DNA of 64,000 nucleotides from Promineifilum sp019695075 (GCA_026129185.1 JAHCIO010000015.1:33843-97842); one strand, 5' to 3'; positions 49,348 through 57,701 are shown, counted from the first letter of the stretch. Numbers and translations: made by a program. The notes: a model not told the origin generated them from the letters alone.

Positions 49348-51642
49348 TCATCGTTTCACGAACGGCAGCAGCGCCTCGTCGGTAACCGGCAGCCGCTCGC
49401 CGGCGTAGTGAAGGATCACCCCGCTGTCGCCGACAAACCAGCCCTGCCGCGTGTTGACGAAATCTAGCCCGCGCAGCGCGACCCCGGCGTTGGCCTCCAT
49501 CTGACGCCAGCGCGCGCCGCCGGTGTTGGTGTAGGCCATCTCGCCCCTGTCGGTGACGAGCCAGCCACGCTGTGCGTCAAGGAATTCGATGGCCTGCGTT
49601 CGCCCACGCAAGGGCATGTCCTGGTGCCGCCAGGTCGCCCCGCCGTCGGCCGTCGGCCATGCCCCCTCGCCGGCGAGCCAGCCGGCCTGACTATCGCGGA
49701 ACGCGCCGGCATACAAGGCCCATCGGCAGGGATTAGGCCCACCACAGGAAACTACCGGTTCTGTCCACGTCGCCCCGCCATCGTGCGTCATCGCCACCCG
49801 ACTCAGCCCGCCGAACGCCAGCCCATGCTGCGTGTCGGTGAAAACCACGCCGCCGAAGGGGTCGGCGAAGCCGACCGCCAGCGGCCCGGCGACGCCGGTA
49901 TCGACCAACTGCCAGTGTTCCCCGCCGTCGACCGTATGGGCCAGGAAGATGTTGCTGCTGGTGAGGTAACTGGCAAGCAAGACCCAACCGTGCTGCTCAT
50001 CGAGGAACTGTACGTCGAAGAATTCCAGGCTGCGCTGGTTGTAGAGTTCCAATCCTTGCTCATGCCAGGTCTGGCCGCCGTCGGTCGTGCGCCAGATGCC
50101 GCCGTGGTACTCGGTCGGCCCGCCGGCCACTACGACCGCGGAGCCGACTGCCCAGCCGTTCCGCGCGTCGACAAAGAAAACGCTATTGAGGCGGAAGTGG
50201 TTGAAGATTGTGGCGTCCAGGGGCCACAGTTCGTGGTTGCGCGACCACGTCGCGCCGCCATCGGTCGTGCGTAGGATGACCTGCCCCCATACTTCCGGCA
50301 CGTTCTGCTGGGCGCCGACCGCCCAGCCATTGACCTCGTCGGTGAAGGCCACGTCGTGGAAGACGTAGTGGGTATTGAGGTAGGTCTGTGTGAACAGGCA
50401 AGCGCCGTCCAGACAGGACGGCCCGTAGCTGTCCCACGGGCGCGCGGAGCGGACGAGATAGTCATGGTCGCCCACGGCGATCGCTCTATCCTCGCTGACG
50501 GCGACGCCGAAGAGGCCATCGGCCTCGTGCAATTCCATCCGGATCGCCTGCCACGTCGCTCCGCCGTCGAGGGTGCGGTACACGGGCGGCCCCCAGGCGC
50601 TAATGTAATTGAAGCCGACGACGTAGCCGCGGTTGGCGTCGATGAACTGCACGTCCCACAGCGGCGAAAAGAAGCCGCCGGGCGTCTGTCGCTGCCACGT
50701 TTGGCCGCCGTCGGCCGTGTGGAAAACGAAACCACCCGTCATGTTGCTGAGGTTCGGAAAGCCGACCACCCAGCCGTGATTGCTGTCAGTCCACTCGACG
50801 CCGTTCAGGGTAATGTTCGGGCCAGGGCTGTAAAGCTCTTGCCACGTCTGCCCGCCGTCGGTTGTGCGGTAGACGACGCCGGCGTGCTCGGGGTGGTCGG
50901 GATCAGCGCCGGTGGCCTTGATGCCAACCGTCCAGCCGTGTTGGGCGTCAATGAACGTGATGCGGTTGAGCAGGCCGGCGTTGGCCGGCAGCGATTGCGA
51001 CCGCCAGGTTTGCCCGCCGTCGGCCGTGTGCCAGATGCGGCCGCGCCAGTCGTCCGGGTCGCCGCTGTCGTCGTAGTGGGTGACGCGAAAGCTCGTCGCC
51101 CAGCCCTGGGAGGTGTTCACAAACGCCACGCCGCGAAACTCATCCGTCACGCCGGCCGGCTGTTGTGTCCAGTGGTCGCCGCCGTCGGCCGTGTGCAGGA
51201 TTGTGCCGTTCTCGCCGACTGCCCAGCCGTTGCTGCTGTCGATGAAATCGACGTTGCGCAGTGTTTCGACCACCGGCACGCTCTGGGGCGTCCACGTCAG
51301 CCCGCCGTCGGTCGTCTTCACAATCGTGCCGGCGGACGCTTTGCGAGCCTGGTCCCAATGCGGGTGGCCGACGGCCCAACCGACCGCGGCGGAGACGAAA
51401 TCGATGTCTTTTAGGTAATAGGACGTCTCCGCGAATTGCAGGCTCAGCGTTGGGGCCGCCGCTTGCCCGGTGAGCGCCGGGCTGCCCGCGTCCTGCCCGG
51501 CGAACGCCGGCGACAGCGTCAGAGTGGAAGCCGATACAGATGGGCGGGGCGCGAACGCGGCCAATAGCAGGAGCACCAGGCCGGCAACTCCCCAGGTTCG
51601 GATACCACTACCGCGATCAGTGGCGAAACTCCGTTCGGACAT
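49348..51642 (-). CDS. Secreted Ycf48-like/BNR-repeat beta-propeller protein
   Basis: 764 residues from ATG 51642 (GGGGGT upstream). N-terminal signal/anchor (VAGLVLLLLAAFAPRPSVSA). More than ten repeats with the Ycf48 signature follow, for example DGGLTWTPQSVPVVETLRNV, DFIDSSNGWAVGENGTIL, HTADGGDHWTQQ and VRFT-like variations: each pairs a W-x-VG turn with an Asp-box-like TTDGG. Ends GVILHYAGERLPVTDEALLP. Ycf48 itself assists photosystem II, but such repeats are widespread in non-photosynthetic Chloroflexota, so the role here is a surface or periplasmic propeller of unknown ligand. Confidence 0.85.
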   Translation of the reverse strand: MSERSFATDRGSGIRTWGVAGLVLLLLAAFAPRPSVSASTLTLSPAFAGQDAGSPALTGQAAAPTLSLQFAETSYYLKDIDFVSAAVGWAVGHPHWDQARKASAGTIVKTTDGGLTWTPQSVPVVETLRNVDFIDSSNGWAVGENGTILHTADGGDHWTQQPAGVTDEFRGVAFVNTSQGWATSFRVTHYDDSGDPDDWRGRIWHTADGGQTWRSQSLPANAGLLNRITFIDAQHGWTVGIKATGADPDHPEHAGVVYRTTDGGQTWQELYSPGPNITLNGVEWTDSNHGWVVGFPNLSNMTGGFVFHTADGGQTWQRQTPGGFFSPLWDVQFIDANRGYVVGFNYISAWGPPVYRTLDGGATWQAIRMELHEADGLFGVAVSEDRAIAVGDHDYLVRSARPWDSYGPSCLDGACLFTQTYLNTHYVFHDVAFTDEVNGWAVGAQQNVPEVWGQVILRTTDGGATWSRNHELWPLDATIFNHFRLNSVFFVDARNGWAVGSAVVVAGGPTEYHGGIWRTTDGGQTWHEQGLELYNQRSLEFFDVQFLDEQHGWVLLASYLTSSNIFLAHTVDGGEHWQLVDTGVAGPLAVGFADPFGGVVFTDTQHGLAFGGLSRVAMTHDGGATWTEPVVSCGGPNPCRWALYAGAFRDSQAGWLAGEGAWPTADGGATWRHQDMPLRGRTQAIEFLDAQRGWLVTDRGEMAYTNTGGARWRQMEANAGVALRGLDFVNTRQGWFVGDSGVILHYAGERLPVTDEALLPFVKR

Positions 51643-51785
51643 GGCGACCCCCTTGTGCCAGCCGGGTCGCTGTCTGCCTGCTCCCCATGAGCGTGTCGCG
51701 CACCGCGTGCTGACACACACTCATTATACACCACCCGCCCGCCCGCCTCATGCCCCACGCCGCCAATGTGCTAGAATTACACGAC

Positions 51786-51850
51786 CTACTGTTTACTGTT
51801 CACTGACCTACTGACCACTGACCCACTGACCCACTGACCCACTGACCACT
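51786..51850. repeat. CACTGACCCACTGACC-type tandem repeat
   Basis: Units of about 10 nt (GACCCACTGACCCACTGACC and so on) lead up to the ribosome site of the isomerase gene. Same type as 18843-18937, but without a facing arm. Confidence 0.7.
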
Positions 51851-51865
51851 AAAAAGGAGTCCCCC

Positions 51866-52828
51866 ATGCGCATCGGTGTTTTCACTGCCCTGTTCCAACA
51901 ATTCCCCTTCGAGGTCGCCCTCGATAAGGCCGTCGCCGCCGGCGTGACCGCCGTGGAGATCGGCGCGGGCGGCTACCCCGGCAGCCAGCACTGCCGCCCG
52001 GCCGACCTGCTGGCCGACGAGCGTGCCCGCACCGCTTTCCTGGAGGCCATCGCCGCGCGTGGGCTGCTGCTCAGCGCCCTCAGCATCCACAACAACCCGC
52101 TGCACCCCGACCCGGCCGTGGCCCAGACGGCCGACGCCGAGTTGCGCGCCGCCATTCGCCTGGCCGAGGCGCTGGGCGTGCCGGTGGTCAACGGCTTCTC
52201 CGGTCTGCCGGCCGGCGCGCCCGGCGACACGTCGCCCAACTGGGTCACCTGCCCCTGGCCGCCCGACTTCCTGCGGATGCTCGACTACCAGTGGAACGAG
52301 GTCGCCATTCCCTACTGGCGCGAGTTGGAGGCGTTTGCCGCCGGCCACAACGTCAAGATCGCCTTCGAGATGCACCCCGGCATGTTGGTCTACAACGTCG
52401 AGACGCTGCTGCGGCTGCGCGCGGCCACCGGCCCGGCCCTGGGCTGCAACTTCGACCCCAGCCACCTGTGGTGGAACGGCGTCGATCCGGTCGCGGCCAT
52501 TCGCGCCCTCGGCCCGGCCATCTTCCACGTCCACGGCAAGGACTGCGCCCTGGACGCCCACAACATCCGCGTCAACGGCTGCAACGACCACAAGGCCTAC
52601 GACCGCATCCTGGAGCGGGCGTGGACGTTCCGCAGCATCGGCTACGGCCACGACGCCGCCGTCTGGCGCGACATCGTCAGCATGCTGCGGCTGGTGGGCT
52701 ATGACTACGTCATCTCCATCGAGCACGAGGACGCGCTGATGTCAACCGATGAGGGGCTGGCCAAGGGGATCGCCCTGCTGCAAGAAGTCGTCATGGCCGC
52801 CGCGCCGGGCGAGATGTTTTGGGCATGA
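51866..52828 (+). CDS. Sugar phosphate isomerase/epimerase (AP endonuclease 2-type TIM barrel)
   Basis: 320 residues (AAAAGGAG upstream). MRIGVFTALFQQFPFEVALD, VTAVEIGAGGYPG, ALSIHNNPLHP, IAFEMHPGMLVYNVETLLRL, GCNFDPSHLWWNGVDPV, IFHVHGKDCALD and VISIEHEDALM give the family's metal-binding Glu, His and Asp positions. It probably isomerises or epimerises a sugar or sugar acid (inositol or hexose catabolism); the substrate is not defined. Nothing nearby suggests a pathway. Confidence 0.87.
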   Translation: MRIGVFTALFQQFPFEVALDKAVAAGVTAVEIGAGGYPGSQHCRPADLLADERARTAFLEAIAARGLLLSALSIHNNPLHPDPAVAQTADAELRAAIRLAEALGVPVVNGFSGLPAGAPGDTSPNWVTCPWPPDFLRMLDYQWNEVAIPYWRELEAFAAGHNVKIAFEMHPGMLVYNVETLLRLRAATGPALGCNFDPSHLWWNGVDPVAAIRALGPAIFHVHGKDCALDAHNIRVNGCNDHKAYDRILERAWTFRSIGYGHDAAVWRDIVSMLRLVGYDYVISIEHEDALMSTDEGLAKGIALLQEVVMAAAPGEMFWA

Positions 52829-52853
52829 AATAGGGGTAGGGACTAGGTGTGAC

Positions 52854-52912
52854 CTGCAAAGACATCTCTCCAGCACGGCTTAATGAAGGGAACTGCAAAG
52901 ACATGTCTCCAG
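52854..52912. repeat. Two direct repeats CTGCAAAGACATSTCTCCAG
   Basis: 20-nt copies at 52854-52873 and 52893-52912 differ by one base and are spaced 39 nt start to start. They look like the end of a lost insertion sequence, but the element itself was not identified. Confidence 0.5.
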
Positions 52913-52984
52913 GGTAAGCGCTAAAAAGGATAGTCAAAGGAGCTTTGCGTTCTTTGATGAGAATTCTTTCAATGAAAGTCATCA

Positions 52985-53308
52985 GATTGACGGCGACGAG
53001 TGGCAGGAGGGACAGGGCTACCGCAACGGCGGCTGCTGTCGGCCGACAGTTGCGCCAGCCGGGCGCTGCTGCAAAGTAGTCGTCGTCCCGCCGGGCAGCC
53101 ACGCCGCCCCCACCGCCACGCCGCGTCGGTCGAGGTCTACGTGGTGACGCGCGGCGTCTGCGAACTGATCGTCAACGGCCAGGCGCATGAAACGCGACCA
53201 GACATTTGTCATCTAATGGAGCCGGAGGATGTACACGAGTTAACCAACCAAGGCCTGGAGGCGTTTGAGTTATTGGTGATGAACGAACGCGGGGCACAGG
53301 TTATTTAA
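52985..53308 (+). pseudogene. Decayed cupin gene
   Basis: The end is well kept: HRHAASVEVYVVTRGVCELI then MEPEDVHELTNQGLEAFELL. Upstream the reading frame changes at least twice: LLSADSCASRALLQ in one frame, KVVVVPPGSHAAP in another, then HRHAASVEVY. A cupin start (DEWQEGQGYRNGG) is visible in a third frame. The scar, with two direct repeats before it and a shared 22-nt repeat after it, marks recombination. Confidence 0.6.
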
Positions 53309-53320
53309 GTTACAGTGCAC
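53299..53320. repeat. GGTTATTTAAGTTACAGTG repeat, second copy
   Basis: Same 22 nt as at 35346-35367, with one difference (CAC for TAC). It overlaps the last codons of the cupin remnant and precedes the AT-rich HEPN module. Confidence 0.6.
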
Positions 53321-53478
53321 TAATTTTCCGTACTCATTCAAACTGAATAAAACTAGCCTAAGCAGAACTTAGAATGCTTCAGGACTTACACGTTCAAGTG
53401 AGAACCACTTAGCATTTCTAGGGAAGACAATTAGCTCCACTAATAACTGCTGGTGTCGACACTGCCGGAGAAACACAT

Positions 53479-54210
53479 ATGTCAAGGAAATCATTGTTTC
53501 CTCCTGTTACAATCGAAGAGGCGTCACTAATTGCCAGGACTATTCTGCAGCACAATGCCGGTCTGGCTACCAGGCGTCTTACTATTTTTGATAGTCTTGG
53601 CCGGCAACCTGATAGTAGTACGAGCCGCGCGCTAATCACAGCATCAAGTGCATATGGTCTTACAGAAGGGGGATATCAATCAGATATTATTAAGCTTACT
53701 GATTTAGGTCGTCGGATAGCCCAGGATGATCCTGCAGCCAAGTTAGAGGCAGTTATCGGAGTTGAGATCTTTCGCACTTTCTATGATAGATACAAAGACG
53801 CATTGGTACCAGCAACAGCCGCAGCTGTGGATTTCTTAAAGTCCATGGGCGTCCCGGATACCGGTGCAAGCAAGTGTCTAGATATAATTTTAGAAAATGG
53901 TAAACAGGTAGGACTTATCCGCACAAGCAGTGGCAAGGAACGGATTCTTTCTATTGAGTATGTAAATGAAAGCCTTACTGGCTTGGAAGGCCAAGATCTT
54001 GAAGGGCGCGAGACTCCAAGAGCAAGCTTAAGGGAGAACAATGGTATTGATGACGAAGCAAAGCTAGCAAGTCAGACTGAAACAATCTCTACACGTATAC
54101 CAGCCATCCATATTGACATACAGATACATATATCTGCCGATGCTAAACCTGAACAAATTGATCAAATATTCGCAAGCATGGCAAAGCACTTATATGGTAG
54201 TGCAGTTTAG
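53479..54210 (+). CDS. Winged-helix-like partner protein of a HEPN module
   Basis: 243 residues, much lower GC than its surroundings. The N-terminal half resembles a winged helix (ALITASSAYGLTEGGYQSDI then IKLTDLGRRIAQDDPAAK), like DUF5343-type proteins. The C-terminal part has an acidic/polar linker and a conserved-looking end AIHIDIQIHISADAKPEQID then QIFASMAKHLYG. It is followed 13 nt later by a TIGR02391-type HEPN protein, and both probably form an operon. Such pairs suggest a defense or toxin-antitoxin role: the winged-helix protein could sense or restrain the HEPN effector. No catalytic motif seen. Confidence 0.65.
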   Translation: MSRKSLFPPVTIEEASLIARTILQHNAGLATRRLTIFDSLGRQPDSSTSRALITASSAYGLTEGGYQSDIIKLTDLGRRIAQDDPAAKLEAVIGVEIFRTFYDRYKDALVPATAAAVDFLKSMGVPDTGASKCLDIILENGKQVGLIRTSSGKERILSIEYVNESLTGLEGQDLEGRETPRASLRENNGIDDEAKLASQTETISTRIPAIHIDIQIHISADAKPEQIDQIFASMAKHLYGSAV

Positions 54211-54223
54211 ACGTAGAGGATAA

Positions 54224-54763
54224 ATGCCTGACCAGGGTCTCCAAAGAGTGTTTGCTGTTGCAGCGTCGCTACAGAAGACTGCACGGCTGCTTGAGCTTGA
54301 CAGAGACAAACTGCTTCCTACCCACTTAGCTAAGATGACAGCTTTTGACGCCTTAATCACAGAGCCAACCTTAGTTAAGACAACTCGTAAGTTGTATGAG
54401 GACGGGCACTTTGCATTAGCGATAGAGGAAGGATTTAAACATGTCAACAATACTGTAAAACGTCGCTCAGGTAATACAGTTGACGGGGCTACACTTATGC
54501 GGACAACTTTTAGTCCTAAAGAGCCAATACTACGGCTGAATAATCTGCTTACTCAATCTCAAAAAGATCAACAGCAAGGTTATATGGACATCTTTGCGGG
54601 TTGTATGACAGGCATAAGGAATCCACGAGCACACGAGCACCAGTATCCAGACAACGCAGATATAGCACTCGAGCTTCTTGTACTTGCAAATCATCTCCTC
54701 AGAATGACAAACCAAGCTACAAAAGTCCGGCGTAAACGTCCTTCTAGCAAAAACGCGGCTTAA
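54224..54763 (+). CDS. TIGR02391 (Ymh-like) HEPN-fold protein, probable RNase
   Basis: 179 residues, low GC. Helical; KLYEDGHFALAIEEGFKHVN, then TFSPKEPILRLNNLLTQSQK, and the HEPN motif GIRNPRAHEHQYPDNADIAL with RNPRAH (Arg-x4-His). TIGR02391/Hypoth_Ymh proteins are thought to be HEPN RNases of abortive-infection systems. Its last 20 nt overlap the 3' end of the convergent RumA-like gene, which may have altered that gene's C-terminus. Confidence 0.75.
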   Translation: MPDQGLQRVFAVAASLQKTARLLELDRDKLLPTHLAKMTAFDALITEPTLVKTTRKLYEDGHFALAIEEGFKHVNNTVKRRSGNTVDGATLMRTTFSPKEPILRLNNLLTQSQKDQQQGYMDIFAGCMTGIRNPRAHEHQYPDNADIALELLVLANHLLRMTNQATKVRRKRPSSKNAA

Positions 54764-56012
54764 TTTTTTTCGTTCCACTCCACACCCCCACCACCTCCAC
54801 CTCAAACCCCTGCGCCTCCACATCCACCGGCTGGAAGGCCACCGGCCGATAGCCCGCCCCCGCCAGCCGCTTGGCGTCTTTGGCCAGCGCGCCGACCTCG
54901 GCCACGACGACCACTCGCCCCGGTTGCGCCCGCGCCAGCCAGTCCAGCGTCGCTGCCGGCAGTTCGCCCGCGCCGTGGCTCTGGCCGTGGCCGTGAGCGT
55001 GGAAGATGGCCGTGGCCGGCGTCCGCGCCAGTGCCGGCAGCGCTTCCTCCTCCGTCGCTTCGTAGAGCGACACGTTGTCGAAGGCGTCAAGGTTCTCAGC
55101 CGCGTCGGCCACGGCGTCGGGGTTGGGTTCGATGGCGATGACCTCGGCGGCGCGGGCGGCCAGCGCCGCCGTCAGCCAGCCGGGGCCGGCGCGGCTTTCC
55201 AGTACCGTCTCGCCCGGAGCGACGGCCGCCGCGTCCAACACGGCCGCGGTCAGCATCTCCGCCGCGGCGGCGCTGTGGGGCGCGGCCACGCCGGGCGAGA
55301 GGCGCAACGGCCGCCCGCCCACAGTGCGCACCAGGAACGGATCGCCGATGAGCGACGCCGCCGTGCGGTCGGGCAGGACGATGCTGACCGACACGGGGAA
55401 GTCCACGGCCAGTTCCGGCGGCTCGACGCCCTCCACTTCCAGCGCGGCCAGCAGCTCGTCGTCGTCGCCCAGCCGCAGGGTCAGCTTGCGCAGGTCGGGC
55501 AGGTCAACGTCCAGGTCTTCCAGGGCCGCTTGTAGCGCCGGGGCTAGGATGGGGCATTCCGCCACGCGGAAGATGCGCCGCTCCACCGGCGACCAATAAC
55601 CCAGCCCGCCGCCCTCGGCCCGGAAGAGGGCCGTCTCGCCGCGGTAGCCGTAGGCCGCCGGGTGGGGGATGATGGGGCGCACGACAGGGTTGCGGATGCC
55701 GCCGACGCGGCTCAGTTGGTCGCGCACGACGGCTTCCTTGGCCCGCAACTGGGCCGCGTAGGTCATGTGCTGGAAGGCGCACTGGCCGCAGATGCCGAAG
55801 TGGCGGCAGCGCGGGGCCACGCGGTCGGGCGACGGCCGGACGACAGCCAGCAGTTCGGCGCGGGCGAAACGGGCGTCGGGCCGTGGCGCGCGCACGCGCA
55901 CCGTCTCGCCGGGGATGGCGAAGGGGACGAAGACGGCCCGGCCGCCCCGGTTGCGCCCCAGCGCCAGCCCGCCGTGGGCCATGTCGGTCAGGGTTAGTGT
56001 CAGTTCGGTCAT
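54744..56012 (-). CDS. RumA/TrmA-like RNA methyltransferase homolog missing catalytic cysteine
   Basis: 422 residues. The N-terminal TRAM-like domain (TELTLTLTDMAHGGLALGRN) and the four iron-sulfur Cys (C69, C75, C78 in CRHFGICGQCAFQHM; C152 in AECPILAP) match RumA. But the SAM motif is weak (LESRAGPGWLTAAL), the usual DPPR is absent (FHAHGHGQSH), and the catalytic SCN motif is VAEVGALAKDA with no Cys. The only later Cys is the last residue. It is unlikely to methylate uracil by the known mechanism; it may be a decayed or repurposed paralog that keeps RNA and cluster binding. The C-terminus overlaps the HEPN operon. Confidence 0.8.
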   Translation of the reverse strand: MTELTLTLTDMAHGGLALGRNRGGRAVFVPFAIPGETVRVRAPRPDARFARAELLAVVRPSPDRVAPRCRHFGICGQCAFQHMTYAAQLRAKEAVVRDQLSRVGGIRNPVVRPIIPHPAAYGYRGETALFRAEGGGLGYWSPVERRIFRVAECPILAPALQAALEDLDVDLPDLRKLTLRLGDDDELLAALEVEGVEPPELAVDFPVSVSIVLPDRTAASLIGDPFLVRTVGGRPLRLSPGVAAPHSAAAAEMLTAAVLDAAAVAPGETVLESRAGPGWLTAALAARAAEVIAIEPNPDAVADAAENLDAFDNVSLYEATEEEALPALARTPATAIFHAHGHGQSHGAGELPAATLDWLARAQPGRVVVVAEVGALAKDAKRLAGAGYRPVAFQPVDVEAQGFEVEVVGVWSGTKKIKPRFC

Positions 56013-56022
56013 TGGTTAATAG

Positions 56023-56130
56023 GACTCACGCAAAGGCACAAAGATGCAAAGGCGCAAAGAAGAGGCGGAAAAGATCAGAGATCTTTCTTGGCGTCTTGGC
56101 CCCTTGGCGTCTTTGCACGAGATTTTCTTC
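56023..56130. repeat. Dispersed CTCACGCAAAG-type hairpin repeat, copy G
   Basis: Left arm GGACTCACGCAAAGGCACAA and GCAAAGGCGCAAAGAAG. Right arm CTTGGCGTCTTGGCCCCTTG, then GCGTCTTTGCACGAGA. Lies between the RumA-like start and the CPBP stop. Confidence 0.8.
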
Positions 56131-56839
56131 ATATTGTGCCAACGGCCACCAGCAGCGTGAACGTTACCACGAACCAGTGGATGAGCCACGGATAGAGAAA
56201 AGAGCGCGTCCGCCAGGCGATCAGGCCGAAGGCCGCGCCGCCGAAGAGCGTGCTCAGCGTCTCGACCTCCGGCTTGCCCAGGTGCATGAAAGCGAAGGGC
56301 ACGGCCTGCAACAGGATGGCCGGCCCCGGCCCGAAGGCGCGCGCATAGGCGAACAGCACCAGCCCCCGCCAGATGAACTCCCAGCCGAACAGCTCCACGC
56401 CGTTGAGCAGCGACACCCGCAGCAGGCCGCCGGCCGCTTTCTCCCGGTAGAACGCCTGCATGGCCGGCGTCCGCGCGGCGAACCACAGCACCGGGGCCAT
56501 GACCGCGCAGGCGACGAGGGTATAGAGCAGCCCGCGCCGCCAGTCGCCCCATTGCAGGCCGAACGCAGCCGGCGGCTCTCGATAGACCAGCCAGAGGAAC
56601 AGCACCGCGCCGATGAAGTAGAACAGGAAGCGATCCCAGGCCTTGATCCCCGTCGGGCTGTGGCCGTAGTAGTCGAGCATGGGCACGACGGTGCTGAAGA
56701 GGATCAGCAGCGACAGGCGGACGTCGAAGGTGACGCCGAACAAGGTGAAAGTGCGCCCAGCCGCCTCGTCAGCCGGTCGCCGGCCGGCGGTCGCCGGTCT
56801 ATCGTCCTTCGTCATCCCCCGCCACTCTTCATCCTTCAT
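56129..56839 (-). CDS. CPBP-family intramembrane protease-like protein
   Basis: 236 residues, about seven helices. CPBP motifs: GWEFIWRGLVLF (Glu-Phe where Glu-Glu is usual), then FAFMHLG and LIHWFVVTF. The first about 28 residues (MKDEEWRGMTKDDRPATAGR and so on) are encoded by GGATGAAGGATGAAG and GACGACAG-type repeats, so the true folded protein probably begins near RTFTLFGVTF. It is translationally coupled to the upstream cupin gene by ATGA overlap. Function unknown; CPBP members often act in peptide export or immunity. Confidence 0.75.
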   Translation of the reverse strand: MKDEEWRGMTKDDRPATAGRRPADEAAGRTFTLFGVTFDVRLSLLILFSTVVPMLDYYGHSPTGIKAWDRFLFYFIGAVLFLWLVYREPPAAFGLQWGDWRRGLLYTLVACAVMAPVLWFAARTPAMQAFYREKAAGGLLRVSLLNGVELFGWEFIWRGLVLFAYARAFGPGPAILLQAVPFAFMHLGKPEVETLSTLFGGAAFGLIAWRTRSFLYPWLIHWFVVTFTLLVAVGTI

Positions 56840-57177
56840 CCTTCATCCCTCATCCTTTCCGGCGCGGGAGCGATGCCGACCAGCAGCGTCAGCCGCTCGT
56901 CGCCCTCGTTGACCACGCCGTGGACGACACCGGCCGGCGCCCAGACGACCATGCCCGGCCCGGCGGTCACTTCTTCCGCGCCGACCTGGAAGCGGCCGAT
57001 GCCGGCGACGACGTAGTAGAACTTGTCCTGGCCGGCGTGGTCATGGGGCGGCTGGGTCTGGCCCGGCTCCAGGCAGTTGACGCCCAGCAGCAGCGCGTCG
57101 CCGCGAAAGAGCGTCGCCTTATAGAACTTGTCCGGCCGCATGCCGGTGTGGTCGCTCAGCCGTGTGCTATATTCCAT
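56836..57177 (-). CDS. Single-domain cupin
   Basis: 113 residues from ATG 57177 (GGAGG 7 nt upstream); the longer frame reads through a repeat array. The cupin core reads QPPHDHAGQDKFYYVVAGIG, RFQVGAEEVTAGPGMVVWAP then AGVVHGVVNEGD, with the His, His, Glu/Gln and final His of a metal site. It probably binds metal and a small ligand. The last codons and the next gene's start come from a GGATGAAGGATGAAG repeat. Confidence 0.82.
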   Translation of the reverse strand: MEYSTRLSDHTGMRPDKFYKATLFRGDALLLGVNCLEPGQTQPPHDHAGQDKFYYVVAGIGRFQVGAEEVTAGPGMVVWAPAGVVHGVVNEGDERLTLLVGIAPAPERMRDEG

Positions 57178-57221
57178 CCTTTCGCCTCCAAATGGTTCAC
57201 GGGATGGTATCCCGCCGGCGG

Positions 57222-57305
57222 CCGGGTTGCCAACTCCGGGAGTTGCCAACGCCCGGAGTTGCCAACGCCCGGAGTTGCCAACTCCCGGAGTTGCCAACTC
57301 CCGCA
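57222..57305. repeat. Tandem array of GGAGTTGCCAACTCCC-type units
   Basis: Five imperfect about 17-nt units (GGAGTTGCCAACGCCC, GGAGTTGCCAACTCCC). Each unit is partly palindromic. It sits between the cupin and SWIM genes. Confidence 0.75.
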
Positions 57306-57372
57306 AATGAAAACGTGCCCTGTTCTCGCAGAAACAGGGCACGTTGGCGACTAACCGGAGAGGTTAAGCGAA

Positions 57373-57621
57373 CTAAGCCGGAACGCCCATCTCCACCATG
57401 TTGGCAAGAATGCGCTCCATCGCCATGGTATGGCTGCACACCTGATGCGAACCGAAGTAGTTACAGTCGCAGTACCACTGGCCGTCGTCATACTTCACCT
57501 GGTGAGTCGTGTCGTTATCACCCAGGACGCTCGCTTGCAGGGACTGAAATTGAACGCGCTTGTCCCGCTCTTCCGCGTAGAACTTCGCCTTTTCAATCTT
57601 GCCGATCATACCATAGTCCAT
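57373..57621 (-). CDS. Small SWIM zinc-finger protein
   Basis: 82 residues from ATG 57621 (GAGGAG upstream). SWIM motif CxCx8CxH in WYCDCNYFGSHQVCSHTMAM, which binds zinc and often DNA or protein. The remainder is a basic helix (EKAKFYAEERDKRVQFQSL). Its long leader carries a leaderless 15-codon ORF and a hairpin with a T-tract, so expression may be controlled by attenuation. Confidence 0.82.
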   Translation of the reverse strand: MDYGMIGKIEKAKFYAEERDKRVQFQSLQASVLGDNDTTHQVKYDDGQWYCDCNYFGSHQVCSHTMAMERILANMVEMGVPA

Positions 57622-57673
57622 TGTGTGTCTCCTCTCTAAGTACTGAACGACGATCCTCTCTCTCTACGCAAAC

Positions 57674-57698
57674 AAAAACGCACGCGGTGAGGCGTGCG
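57674..57698 (-). terminator. Hairpin with T-tract in the SWIM leader (possible attenuator)
   Basis: Minus strand: CGCACGC-CTCACC-GCGTGCG followed by TTTTTG. It starts 3-4 nt after the stop of the upstream 15-codon ORF and about 50 nt before the SWIM start. Confidence 0.55.
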
Positions 57699-57701
57699 CG
57701 G

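Noticed and set aside
49348..51642. Evidence of photosynthesis from the Ycf48-like protein
   Set aside because: Ycf48/BNR repeats are common in non-phototrophs; no photosystem or pigment genes are seen.
53000..53308. Intact 102-residue cupin gene
   Set aside because: The N-terminal part is out of register and cupin segments continue in other frames, so it is a remnant.
57222..57305. CRISPR-like array
   Set aside because: Units are about 17 nt, contiguous and without unique spacers; no cas genes nearby.
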